Of a stretch of 64,000 nucleotides of DNA, positions 34,031-43,392 are shown piece by piece. The stretch is from Branchinecta lynchi (Eukaryota; Arthropoda; Branchiopoda; Anostraca; Branchinectidae). Each line of letters starts with the position of its first letter. Position 1 is the stretch's first letter. A model generated the notes under the pieces. It had not been told where the DNA came from. It saw only the letters and a program-made list of their open reading frames with translations, and did no database searches. A program made the translations under genes and the position numbers. The stretch spans positions 14,661,508 through 14,725,507 of the forward strand of contig JAKZAP010000007.1 in the NCBI GenBank assembly GCA_023053575.1. Direction: 5' to 3'.

Positions 34031-35557
34031 ATGTGTCATACAAGCCGACAGAAACTGTGTCATACAAAGACTCATCCAAGACTCCTTAAGGAAACGGCAG
34101 CATGGATAACCTACCCTCTAACCAAGATTTTTCAGACCTCCATGGCAAGCAAGTCTGTTCCATTGGACTGGAAGTCAGCCAACATTATGCCAGTCTTCAA
34201 GAAAGGGCAAAAAAATCAGGCCCAGAACTACCGACCTATAAGTCTTACATCTGTGCCTTCAAAAGTCATGGAAGGAATCATCAATGATGCAATCATTAAC
34301 CACCTTGACAAGAATAAACTATTGTATGGAGGACAGCATGGTTTCAGAAAAGGTCGGTCAGTTGAGACCAATCTTGTTCAGTCTTATGACATAGTAACCA
34401 AACTCATTGATGAGGGGCTTCCAGTGGATCTTATTTTGCTTGACCAGGCCAAGGCGTTCGATAAGGTTGTTCATGCTTACCTTCTTTATAAACTGTCCAG
34501 ATATCAATTACATCCTGATGTTGTAGAATGGATAGAGTCTTTCTTGACTGGACGTACACAGAGGGTGATGATTTACAATAGTCATGGCTCACAATCCTTC
34601 TCCGACCCAAGCCCAGTATTGAGTGGCGTTCCTCAAGGCACCAAGCTTGGGCCAACGTTATTCAGCATCTATATAAATGATTGTCCCTCTGTTGTACATA
34701 ACACCCTTACACTCTTTGCTGATGACTCAAAACTCTTCGGTCCTGTTGCCAACAACAAACAAACATCTGAACTGCAAGCTGACCTTGATGCTCTTTCCAA
34801 CTGGTCATCTCTGTGGCTTTTGGAGTTCAATGCTGCGAAGTGTAAAGTACTTCACCTTGGACCTAAGAACCCTCAACATACGTACACCATGTTGAATGGA
34901 TCCAAAAACCACATTGACCTAGAAAGTGTGGAGGAGGAAAGGGACCTGGGTGTCACAATTGACAACCAGTTTAAATTTCATCCCCACACTCGCCACCAAG
35001 TTGCTAAAGGAAACAGAGCACTTGGACTTGTCAAAAGGACCATCACCTCTAGGAAGCCTGTGATCATTAAGAAGCTTTATACTGCGCTTGTGAGACCCCA
35101 CCTTGAGTACGGCATGATTGTTGCATCACCCCACCACAAAATGGATGCCAAAGCCCTAGAGGGAGTGCAAAGAAGAGCCACTAAAATGTCACCACAATTA
35201 AAAGCCCTAGAATACCACGAACGGTTGAGGGTACTGAAGCTTCCCAGCCTCTCGTATCGACGTAAACGCGGCGACGTCCTGATGGTAAAAAAGCTGTTAG
35301 ACTCCGACATTATTCCTGGGGTATTCGAGAGCTCCCAATCAAAGTCGACGAGAGGCCATTCCAAGAAGCTCCAACTGACCAGCTGTAAACGACGCGAGCG
35401 GCACAGTTTTTTCTCTGTACGGAGTGTTCCACTCTGGAACAGCCTTTCCGAAAAAACTATCAACGCTGCTACCCTGGATGGCTTCAAGAAAGGCGTGGAC
35501 GAGGACTGGCGAAATGCTGAATGTCGGCTGCACTGGGATTCCAGTGAGCCGATGTGA
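34031..35557 (+). CDS. 5'-truncated LINE reverse transcriptase ORF
   Basis: The protein shows the LINE reverse-transcriptase motif series from about residue 20: NYRPISLTSVPSKVMEGII, QHGFRKGRSVETN, LDQAKAFDKV (catalytic Asp), GVPQGTKLGPTLFSIYIND, FADDSKLF (catalytic Asp pair) and LGVTIDNQFKFH. A thumb and C-terminal region follow up to a natural stop. The FADD box and the layout point to the CR1/Jockey-like group of non-LTR elements. The upstream endonuclease domain and native start are missing. The first about 17 residues derive from the host inverted-repeat element. The RT frame has no stops over almost 500 codons, so the insertion is fairly recent. Confidence 0.9.
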   Translation: MCHTSRQKLCHTKTHPRLLKETAAWITYPLTKIFQTSMASKSVPLDWKSANIMPVFKKGQKNQAQNYRPISLTSVPSKVMEGIINDAIINHLDKNKLLYGGQHGFRKGRSVETNLVQSYDIVTKLIDEGLPVDLILLDQAKAFDKVVHAYLLYKLSRYQLHPDVVEWIESFLTGRTQRVMIYNSHGSQSFSDPSPVLSGVPQGTKLGPTLFSIYINDCPSVVHNTLTLFADDSKLFGPVANNKQTSELQADLDALSNWSSLWLLEFNAAKCKVLHLGPKNPQHTYTMLNGSKNHIDLESVEEERDLGVTIDNQFKFHPHTRHQVAKGNRALGLVKRTITSRKPVIIKKLYTALVRPHLEYGMIVASPHHKMDAKALEGVQRRATKMSPQLKALEYHERLRVLKLPSLSYRRKRGDVLMVKKLLDSDIIPGVFESSQSKSTRGHSKKLQLTSCKRRERHSFFSVRSVPLWNSLSEKTINAATLDGFKKGVDEDWRNAECRLHWDSSEPM

Positions 35558-35725
35558 CAACAAGATTTATCAACCAATCAATGCCGGCTACACTGGAGTG
35601 CCAGTGAGCCGATGTTACAACAACGATCTGACAATCAAGCCGCCAACCAGCGAGAGACTCTACAGGAGGGTAACACCACCTTATCTCGCTGGAAGTGCGA
35701 TTTAAGGTAATTTAAGGTAATACTA
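35558..35725 (+). mobile_element. 3' untranslated end and tandem tail of the LINE
   Basis: After the stop codon, CCAGTGAGCCGATG occurs twice (at 35542-35555 and 35601-35614), followed by two TTTAAGGTAA units (35701-35720). Tails of short tandem units rather than poly(A) are typical of CR1/L2-type LINEs. Sequence of the host inverted-repeat element resumes after the tail. Confidence 0.65.
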
Positions 35726-36375
35726 CCCAACTCCCCATCTTTTATGGGATCAGCATTTCCTCCTAAATTGTGTGAATATCCAGCAGTTTCTCAACTGCTT
35801 ATGATGATTAAATACCTTACCTAGGTCCCTACAATCCTATGTTGTACCACCTTGTCCACATGGGAGTTCATGTTAAGACAAAAAAAATTACTTTGAAGTA
35901 ACATATGTTTTTGCTTAAGTTCTGAGTGAGTAATTATTTATTTTTTTTAAACTCGTTTGCTCCATTGTATAGTAGATGTCTCTTAGCTACTGCAAGCACG
36001 GATGAATAAAACCAATAGAACCAATAGTTCTGAGAGTGTGTCATGCTACCTGCCATGTCATACTACCTGACTCTCCCCTAACTTACAAACTTAGGTAAAT
36101 AAGCATACCTCTACTGCTCCAGTCACCCAAAAACCCTGATTTTTAGATACCTTAGGCCAAACACTGGATTTGTCTAATGTTTGGCATACATTATGCTTAA
36201 CGCTGGATACACTATGCTGTCTCTGACAGCGCGGTCGGGTGTGAATGCGTTCGGCTTTCACCATAAACGCAGCCAAATATAAACTGTTAGTCAATCGTCC
36301 AACGTTATAGTCTCCTACTAGAAAATTAAACACTGAATCGTCACATCACTACACTGAATTGTCACATCACTTAAG

Positions 36376-37190
36376 TCATAGTCTTGTGGTAAGGCCCGAA
36401 GAGCAAACAAATTTGCAGAATGCCTCAAGCACTTGTAAATCCTTGTCTTTTCCTAATGTTGCATATCCAAGTACCAAAGCTGTAGATGGGGCTAGCTTGT
36501 GTGATTCCAGATTACGAATCAGCTTCCTCCTTTGGGAACTATATCTTCGGCATTCAGACAATATACAATCTACTGTTTCTGATATGCCTCTGCAATGAGC
36601 GTTAGTACAGTCCGGAGAGGATGAAGATTCATACTTCGAATGTCTCAACAAGTCATAGCGTGGTCGCATCTCATTCTAAAAATTGTGTTAGCTACTTTTC
36701 TATTTCTAGGTATTAGGTGCGGTGGGGTCCAATGGCTGTTGAATGCCTTGACGTATCTGTTTGTTGATGATTCACAGAAATGCCTAGCTACATAATCTCG
36801 TGATTTTTTTCATCATTTTTAACTTCTCTCGAGGTGAGATCTTGACTCTCCAAGATATTGGATGATGAATAGCTGCTTTTGCTGCTTGGTCTGCTTTGTC
36901 ATTTCCAAGAATATTTATGTGGGATGGGATCCATGACAGCCTGATCTGTACCTGAGGATTTAGTACCACCTGAGGATTTAGTACCAGATCCAATATTTCT
37001 TTCTTCAGGAGATGTACCTCCTCCTCTATCTCGCCAGAACTCTGCACAATAACTTCAATGACTGATTTTGAGTCGACAAATATCACATACTGGTCCGGTC
37101 CTCTGTTTTTTGTTCAAACGCTTTTTGGATTGCGAGTGTTTCCACATGAAAAATGGAAACCCAATCAGAAACTCAAATACCAATGGAGTG
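36376..37190 (-). pseudogene. LINE fragment with RNase H domain and C-terminal zinc knuckle
   Basis: Minus-strand frames read WVSIFHVETLAIQKAF (RNase H catalytic Glu region), then after a one-base shift IFVDSKSVIEV, and IRLSWIPSHINILGNDKADQ with the final catalytic Asp region (about 37180-36790). Downstream, SETVDCILSECRRYSSQR (36580-36500) is the cysteine/histidine C-terminal motif. This domain order is that of I- and Jockey-group LINE ORF2 C-termini. Frameshifts and the missing reverse transcriptase mark it as dead. Confidence 0.75.
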
Positions 37191-38299
37191 ACAGGTGTGG
37201 ATACTGTAGCCTAACCCAGGAAAATACTGATGATTCAAGTGAAGCTAAAAAATCGGCCATCAGAAATCCTTTATCTGTTATCTGTTATATCGAGATATGT
37301 CAGGGTTAGATTACCAACAGGTATCCAACATTTTACACAGGCATGGCACATTGTATCTACCGTTGTGCATAGGCTATGTTAAATGCTAGATATAACCAAT
37401 ATTTGGCATTAATTGGCAGGGTACCTGTTACCTGGCAGGGTAGACTGAAAATCTGAAATGAAAATTTTGTTTCAAAGCAGATCTAACGCTGACCTCAGCT
37501 GGCATGGAGCCGTGTGTCCTAAAACCGAGATTTGTGTCTGACTCCACAGTACAACCACAACTGTGCTGTAATTATGCCAATGGATTGCACTGAAACTCGA
37601 AATCTGTCATGAAAATTTTGTCAGAAACAGATTTTACCAGCAGCACAGTAAAAGGAGTTACTGAGCAGTTACAGCTGTAAGCAGGTAGAAATAAAAGCTA
37701 TGATAGAAAATAATGATAGGATAGAAATAATGATAGAAACACACCTGATCCTGTAGAAGGATGTAATCTTCAACTTTGCAAAGTTTGCTCGGGGACTCTT
37801 GGCTCTCATAATGATTGTTTGTCCACAACAAAGGGGCATTTTTGGTCTTAGACATTTCAAAGAACTAGTCTACGCCTCTGTATATAGTAAGACAATCACA
37901 ATTAGGCACTCACAAGAGACACAAGTGGTTTAGCAAAAATCATTTGTGATTTACATTTCCACAGAAATGCTATGTTAGCGCTAGAGCCGCAGAAGTTGAC
38001 TTCGGCTGGGTGAGGCTTTCCCAAGGGTCGCGCGATCCGAGAAAGCTAGAGGCGTACTCTCGCTGTTCTGGTCCCCGAAGCCGCGCCGAAAGTCGGTGGC
38101 ACGCAGACGATAAAATTCTGGCGCCGAAATTTTGAAGGTGATATCTTTCAACTTTTCTTTCTATTGAGCTTTATCTTCCGAAGGCTCCGGTCTTTTGTTC
38201 TGTTTTTTTTTTCACCTGAAAGTGTACTAGCAGCAAGAGTCTTCGGTTGTGGTAAGTTGCAGGAATGACAACTTTTATCAAAAATTGTATGTTGGCTCC
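37191..38299. other. Intergenic DNA without confident features
   Basis: A GAGGCGTACTCTCGCTGTTC segment near 38049 resembles the end of the MITEs at 60007-60974. No gene was recognised. Confidence 0.4.
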
Positions 38300-38606
38300 A
38301 ACGTCCGTGGTATCTGGTACCACGGTCTAAAGTCGTTTTGTAGTTATCGTGAAATCTGATACCACGGTCAAAAGACGTTTTTGCAGTTATCGTGGTATCT
38401 GTTATTGAGACACCACGGTCCGACCGTGGTAACTGATCGTGGAATCTGAAAATTCATGTCGCTTTCATCAACTTTTGCCAAATTGTTGGGAAGGAAGTTT
38501 GGCACTTAGTGATGTGACTGAATATCAGTTTTTCTTTTGGGATACTTGGAAAAGCTGCAATTTCGGCAATTGTCGTTTTTACAGAGCAATCGTATATCAG
38601 ATAAAT
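38300..38606. mobile_element. MITE family B remnant (GGTATCTG/CCACGG repeats)
   Basis: The sequence matches the interior of 10957-11435, including GTTATCGTGGTATCTG, GACCACGG-type palindromes and CTGCAATTTCGGCAATTGTC. The GTTGCG ends are lost. Non-coding. Confidence 0.6.
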
Positions 38607-39275
38607 ATTCCTTGAGCCCAAGCTGACTTTGAAACATAAATTCAAATAATATATACAACGGATACGTCAGCTACGATGCTTCATCAGCGATATTTTGGCC
38701 CTTCTTAGCAAGGGTCTTTTTCAGGACCCCGGAAGATTGACATTCGTCTTGGCTTGCGTGGAGATGGGATACCCAGGATTAAAACAGACGGATCACCGTT
38801 ACGATCGCTATATCAACCATAGTCTGCAAGTACAATAACAACCCTGACGATTTTTGGTGGAAAAAATGCAAAACATTTTTGAAAAATAACTTAAAAATGC
38901 TAAAAAAAAAAGAGAAAATGCCTACAAATCAACTTTTTGACGGAGTGCCACCGCCGACCAAAATTCTCTCGGCCGCCACCGAATTTTGATTCGACACGGC
39001 TTTGGGGGGAGGGGGGGTAGAGTAGAACCATGGAGGAAAACACGGAAATACAGTGAATCTTTAGTACTTCCTGGGGACTCCCCGTGCGGAAAATAACTGG
39101 AATACAGGGAATGGCTCAGCATCGATTTTGTTCGAAAAATAAATTCTGGTGAACTTATTGAAAATTTTGGCCCACCTTACTTTTACTTTGTTCATTTTGA
39201 AATTTTATAAATATTCTTTGAGCCCAAGCTGACTTTGAAACATTTATTCAAACAATCGCTTTCAGTATCGCGCCG

Positions 39276-40385
39276 ATGGTTCCAAGTTTCTACAAACGTT
39301 ATGTTGATGATAGTTTCACAGCATGGGAAGGCCAAAAAACAGACATTGTGAGTTTCGTTGACACTTTAAACTCAATTCAACCGACTATCCAGTTCACGAT
39401 TGAATTTGAAAATTATGCACAGAAGCTGCCGTACCTAGATGTTTTGATTGCTAACAGTGAAGGAAGTTTTGTCTGCTCAGTTTACAGAAAACCCACCCAC
39501 AACGATCGATACCTTCCATATGATTCTTCCCAGCCAGAATATGTGAAACGCGGGGTAATTATCTCACTAGTTGACCGAGCCATACAAATTTGCGACAAAA
39601 ATTTCTTAGATGACGAACTTTGCCACATTCGGGACGTCCTCTTTGGAAACAAATACCCCGTTCAACTGGTTGAACAGATCATCAGAAGACGACTGAAGCT
39701 GCATTCATCCCCCAATGATCCTGTAAGTTCTACCAGTAATGGTGAGGCAGAAGAAAAAAATGCCCGCGTTTACCTTCCGTACGTCCGCGGAGTAACCGAA
39801 AAATTGTCCAAAAGTTTGAAAAAATACAACATCCAAGTCTTTCACAGAACCCAAAATACTTTGCTGTCCTACCTAAACTCCGGAAAAGATAAAGTCCCAA
39901 ATCAGTACCAAAGAGGCATTTATTCAATACCTTGTGATTGCGGAAAGCGTTACGTAGGAAGGACAGAGAGAACTTTCGGAAAACGACTTGCAGAGCATGA
40001 GCAAGAAATTGACCACGCCCTCTCCAACGGACACCGTCATAACTATACTTTCAAATCTGCACTTGCAGAACATATTTTCGAAAACCCATCCCATTCAGTA
40101 TATTTTGAAAAAGCCCAAATTCTTGCAACGTGCACTGGACTCCATCAAACCATTCGAGAAGCCGTTGAGATAAAGAAAAACCGAGCAGGCATTAACCGAG
40201 ATACAGGCGAGTACTCCCTACCGGAAACGTGGAACGGGGTTATTAAGGGAAGAAATTTTAAGCCTCAGTCCCTTATTAACAACAAAACCGAAGTCGATCA
40301 AAATGCAGAAAAAAATATTTCCTGCCGTCGCCCCAATTGTGCAGCAAAAACAGCAGCAGTGTCAAAAATTAAATATCAGCACTAG
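39276..40385 (+). CDS. Penelope-like element ORF: partial reverse transcriptase plus GIY-YIG endonuclease
   Basis: The 369 residues begin at the catalytic motif of the reverse transcriptase (FYKRYVDDSFTAWEG, the YVDD box). They continue through SIQPTIQFTIEFE, LPYLDVLI and SVYRKPTHNDRYL, all signatures of Penelope-like elements. A linker rich in basic residues follows. The GIY-YIG nuclease is at about residues 214-300 (RGIYSIPCDCGKRYVGRTER, then EHEQEI). The N-terminal fingers/palm part is missing, so the copy is 5'-truncated, but the remaining frame is intact to the stop. In the family the nuclease nicks DNA to prime reverse transcription. The Met used here is an internal codon, not a proven start. 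Confidence 0.9.
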   Translation: MVPSFYKRYVDDSFTAWEGQKTDIVSFVDTLNSIQPTIQFTIEFENYAQKLPYLDVLIANSEGSFVCSVYRKPTHNDRYLPYDSSQPEYVKRGVIISLVDRAIQICDKNFLDDELCHIRDVLFGNKYPVQLVEQIIRRRLKLHSSPNDPVSSTSNGEAEEKNARVYLPYVRGVTEKLSKSLKKYNIQVFHRTQNTLLSYLNSGKDKVPNQYQRGIYSIPCDCGKRYVGRTERTFGKRLAEHEQEIDHALSNGHRHNYTFKSALAEHIFENPSHSVYFEKAQILATCTGLHQTIREAVEIKKNRAGINRDTGEYSLPETWNGVIKGRNFKPQSLINNKTEVDQNAEKNISCRRPNCAAKTAAVSKIKYQH

Positions 40386-40412
40386 TTTTTCCGTGCAGTG
40401 ATTATTCAAAGT

Positions 40413-40602
40413 AATAGATACAGGCAAGTACTCATAATAGAAAAGTAGAACGAGGTCATTAATAAAATAACATTTAAGTTTTCAACCCTTTATTAATAAA
40501 AAAACCAAAGTTGATCAAAATGCAGAAAAAAATCCTTTCCTGTCATCGCCCCAATCGTGCAGCAAAAACAGCGTCGTTGTCAAAAAATTAAATCTCAGGA
40601 CT
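40413..40602 (+). repeat. Diverged tandem copy of the Penelope ORF 3' end
   Basis: GATACAGGCAAGTACTC through AAATTAAATCTCAG repeats the last about 200 bases of the ORF (from 40200) at clearly lower identity. It contains frame-breaking changes. The offset is about 220 bp. Confidence 0.75.
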
Positions 40603-40616
40603 AGTTTTTTATGGCA

Positions 40617-42290
40617 CTTGAGCTTACTCAAGTGCCATATAGCGATTGTAATTTCTGTCCGTCAGTCGGTCTGTCGGTCTGTCGGTCCCGGTTTTGCTAG
40701 TTCGGGCACTTCCAGATAAGCTAGGACGATGAAACTTGGCAGGCATATCAGGGACCGGACCAGCTCAACTTAAAATAAATCATTTCTTCAATCCGACTTT
40801 CCCCGGATCCGGGAGTCCGGAAACTATAAAGCAAAAGTGGAGCGAAAAGTAGCAAAAAAAGGGCTGCCCGAGTGCGGGACGAACCAGGAACCTCTGAGTT
40901 ATAAGTCCAACGCTCTACCAACTGAGCCACGAGTCCATGTCTGAGAGAGCGAATGCGGGAGTACAAACAAAGTGGATAATCTAAACAAATTACATTGTTA
41001 GGATAATGGAACTTGTCAGGAATATTGGATGTATTAGGGAGCGTATGCGGGAGTATATATTGTTAAAAGATTGACGACCTGATTAACCTGGACATAGTCA
41101 AGAAACATAAATAATAGTTTGGGCACTTCCACGCAAGCTAGGACGATGAAACTTCGCAGGCATATCAGGGACCCGACCAGACTAAGTTGGAAATAGTCAC
41201 TTGCCCGATCCGACCATCGTGGGGGAGGGGGCGGAATCCGGAAAATAGGGACATTCATCACTTTCGAACGGGTGATCGGATCTTAATGAAACTTGATATC
41301 TGGAAAGATCTCGTGTCTCAGATGTCTCATTTCGAGTCCGGACCGGATCCGATGAATCTTGGGGGTGGGTCTTGAGGGGAGTGGAGGGACGGGGAATCCG
41401 GAAAAATTTGGAAAAATTAAATATTTTCAGCTTACGAACGGGTCGTCGGATCTTAACGAAACTTGGTATATGGAAGGACCTCATGTCTCAGACGCCGGTG
41501 ACATTGGGGGGAGTTGGAAGGGGAAACCGGAAATCTTGAAAAACGCTCAGAGTGGAGAGATCCGGATGAAACTTGGTAGAAAGAACAAACACAAGTCCTA
41601 GATACCTGACTGACATAACCGGAACGGATCCTCTCACTTTGGGGGAGTTGGGGGGGGGGGGAGTCCTAATTTCTAGTGATCCCGCGAGTTCGATGCTTCC
41701 TGATGTGCTAGGACAATGAAAATTGGCAAGCATGCCAAGGACCCGACCAGATTAAATAGGAAATAGTCACTTCCCCGATCTGACCATCTGGGGGGGGGGT
41801 GGAGGGACGGGGAAGCCAAAATTGAGGTATTTTTAACTTGCGAACGGTTGGTCGGATCTTGATGAAAGTTGATATTTAGCATGACCTCGTGTCTCAGACG
41901 TCCCACTTTAAATCCGGACCGGATCCGATGTCACTGGGGGGGGGGGAGCTGGTGGAGGGAACCAGAAATCTTGACAAACGCTTAGAGTGCAGCGATCGGG
42001 ATGGAACTTATTTGGCCACGGTAGGTGGAGATAGAGTGAGTACCGGAAATCGTGTAGCACGTCTAGGGATCAAACAAATGGATTTATTGGGATGAAAGTT
42101 TGAACAGTCATGTGCATTTGCTGCAGACAATCGAGACGATGCCGGAACTGCTCAGAAATGAGTGAAACTAAATATCCTATTTCTATTTCCGAACCGCATT
42201 TTTGGATGGCGGGTGTATTTTGTGAGGTTCTCATCTACTTTCTTGTACAGCCTACTCGTACAAGTGCCATATGAGCTCGTAGCTCTTGTT
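40617..42290. repeat. Repeat region with three GACGATGAAACTTGGCA blocks
   Basis: Blocks at about 40715-40800, 41120-41230 and 41698-41800 share GCTAGGACGATGAAACTTGG, CAGGCATATCAGGGAC and GACCAGA. Between them CGAACGGGTGATCGGATCTT and G-rich runs recur. CAAGTGCCATAT is found at both borders (40635 and 42260), suggesting the limits of one element. The minus-strand tRNA-like sequence lies inside. No coding capacity was seen. Confidence 0.55.
40864..40936 (-). pseudogene. tRNA-derived sequence, anticodon TAT (Ile-like), probably a SINE or tRNA pseudogene
   Basis: The minus strand shows a perfect A-box-like TGGCTCAGTTGGTAGAGC and a 7-base loop CTTATAA placing anticodon TAT. The B-box region GGTTCGTCCC lacks a base against GGTTCGANTCC. 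The anticodon stem has an A-C mismatch at its base and the acceptor stem GGACTCG finds only a poor partner. It reads through as the well-known spurious peptide LVAQLVERWTYNSEVPGS. A functional tRNA is unlikely. Confidence 0.6.
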
Positions 42291-42511
42291 CATTCTAGTG
42301 GTATTTGAAGATAATTTACTTTAATAAGATATTTATAGTCGGTAGAAGCTTAGTTATTTATTACAGGTTTGATTCCTTCCCCGCAGTTGATCTAGAGGAT
42401 TGACAGCCTGACGAGGACCCTTGCCAAGAAGGGCCAAAATATCGCTGATGAAAAATCATAGCTGACGTATCCGTTGTAAACTTTGAAATTTTACATTTGC
42501 ACTATCAACTA

Positions 42512-42600
42512 TCAACATCAAAGTTTAACCGAAAAGGGCTAAGATACGTCAATCTCTTTAGTCGTCACTTATTAGATTAAAGCGGCTTGTGTAAACAAAG
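42512..42600. mobile_element. MITE family A end fragment
   Basis: AAGTTTAACCGAAAAGGGCT followed by AAGATACG and CGTCACTTATTAGATTAAA matches the inverted right end of the 458-bp family. The rest of the element was not recognised. Confidence 0.45.
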
Positions 42601-43304
42601 AGTTCATTGCAACCAAGGTATACTTTCACCAAAGAGCCGACTACATCTTGGTTCTTTCAGTTAATCTGCCAGCGAATACTCAGGTTCCTGGCGATGACTA
42701 GTTTCAATCATTCGGGATCGAGACCGGACAATTGGGTTTTTAGTCAGACCTGTGGAATGTGGGTTTACTCACTGCGTAATATCCGAGCGTATTTTACGCA
42801 CGTATTTGAGCTCGAAAAGATTTCTAGCAATACGGACGTATTTATATACAAAACTGCTGTGTATATATTCTGACATCATTCTCAAGTGGAAATACATATC
42901 TATGTTTTCTGGAACTGATTAACGAGGTAGACACTAGTTTCGAAGTAAAGAAAGAGTTTGTTAGCATGCACGTTACTTTGTACAGTTAAGTATGGGTGAC
43001 CGCTCGGGGACCATGTACAGAGTAGCGGTTCATAACACATTAACACCGCGTAACAGTTTAAGATGAACGTTACGTAATAGTGGAGTTTAACACTTTATAA
43101 CAGTACAACAATTCGCAGGGTGGGGACTCGAGTCCCTGGACAAACAAAATGCGGGAACTCCGATGTGGGAGGTTTTCCGGTGGCAGTTTTTTCTCAGGAT
43201 TTCCTTCTAGATGCCTACGTACGAGCCAGGAGACAAACAAAAAATCAGACATAAGAATGGGATATAATAAGATACATATTTTCACAAGACGCGAAAATTA
43301 GGTT
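42600..43304. other. 3' flank of the hexosaminidase gene
   Basis: This is the region beyond the stop codon on the minus strand. No clear AATAAA polyadenylation signal was found close to the stop. No other gene was recognised. Confidence 0.4.
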
Positions 43305-43392
43305 TTAGTCGTAGTAACATATTCCTTCGTTTTGGTGACACCAATGAGGCTGAACAGGATCCGCGCCAATCCCTCTCAGTGAAAGCCTCTCT
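43305..43392 (-). CDS. Beta-N-acetylhexosaminidase terminal exon with stop codon
   Basis: After the acceptor ttactttttcag the exon gives ERLSLRGIGADPVQPHWC, then HQNEGICYYD and TAA (stop at 43307-43305). It is the conserved C-terminus of arthropod GH20 enzymes (RERL..RGI.A....PEWC.QNEG.C). The two cysteines correspond to a terminal disulfide pair in the family. The first base completes an Arg codon (AG from 47302 plus A), giving NQRERL across the junction. The 3.9-kb intron before it contains a LINE remnant and a MITE. The exon is too short to stand out as an open frame and was found by splice phase and family match. Confidence 0.9.

Larger units (their letters stand above)
33529..36078. mobile_element. 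TA-flanked inverted-repeat element containing a LINE
   Basis: The left end is GGTGAGAGTCGGGTAGTATG and the right end, minus strand, is GGGGAGAGTCAGGTAGTATG. Each is flanked by TA. The paralogous uninterrupted site at 3476-3498 reads CTCTGGAGTAACTTACAAAC, so the insertion duplicated exactly TA, as Tc1/mariner-type elements do. Further TGTCATACTA copies lie inside both ends. A LINE fragment (about 34078-35720) is nested in it. No mariner transposase was seen. Confidence 0.8.
38612..42485. mobile_element. Penelope-like element region with inverted flanking repeats
   Basis: The left flank (38612-38740) carries GAGCCCAAGCTGACTTTG, ACGGATACGTCAGC and CCCTTCTTAGCAAGGGTC. The right flank (42405-42485) carries the same sequence inverted: GACCCTTGCCAAGAAGGGCC, then AGCTGACGTATCCGTTGTA. 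A second GAGCCCAAGCTGACTTTG at 39219-39236 sits just before the ORF. Penelope-like elements commonly have direct or inverted pseudo-LTRs, so the two flanks probably belong to one complex insertion. The interval also holds an unrelated repeat (40617-42290). Confidence 0.6.

Noticed and set aside
40748..40966. Apparent peptide LVAQLVERWTYNSEVPGS
   Set aside because: A well-known artefact from translating tRNA-like sequence. The tRNA-derived reading explains it.
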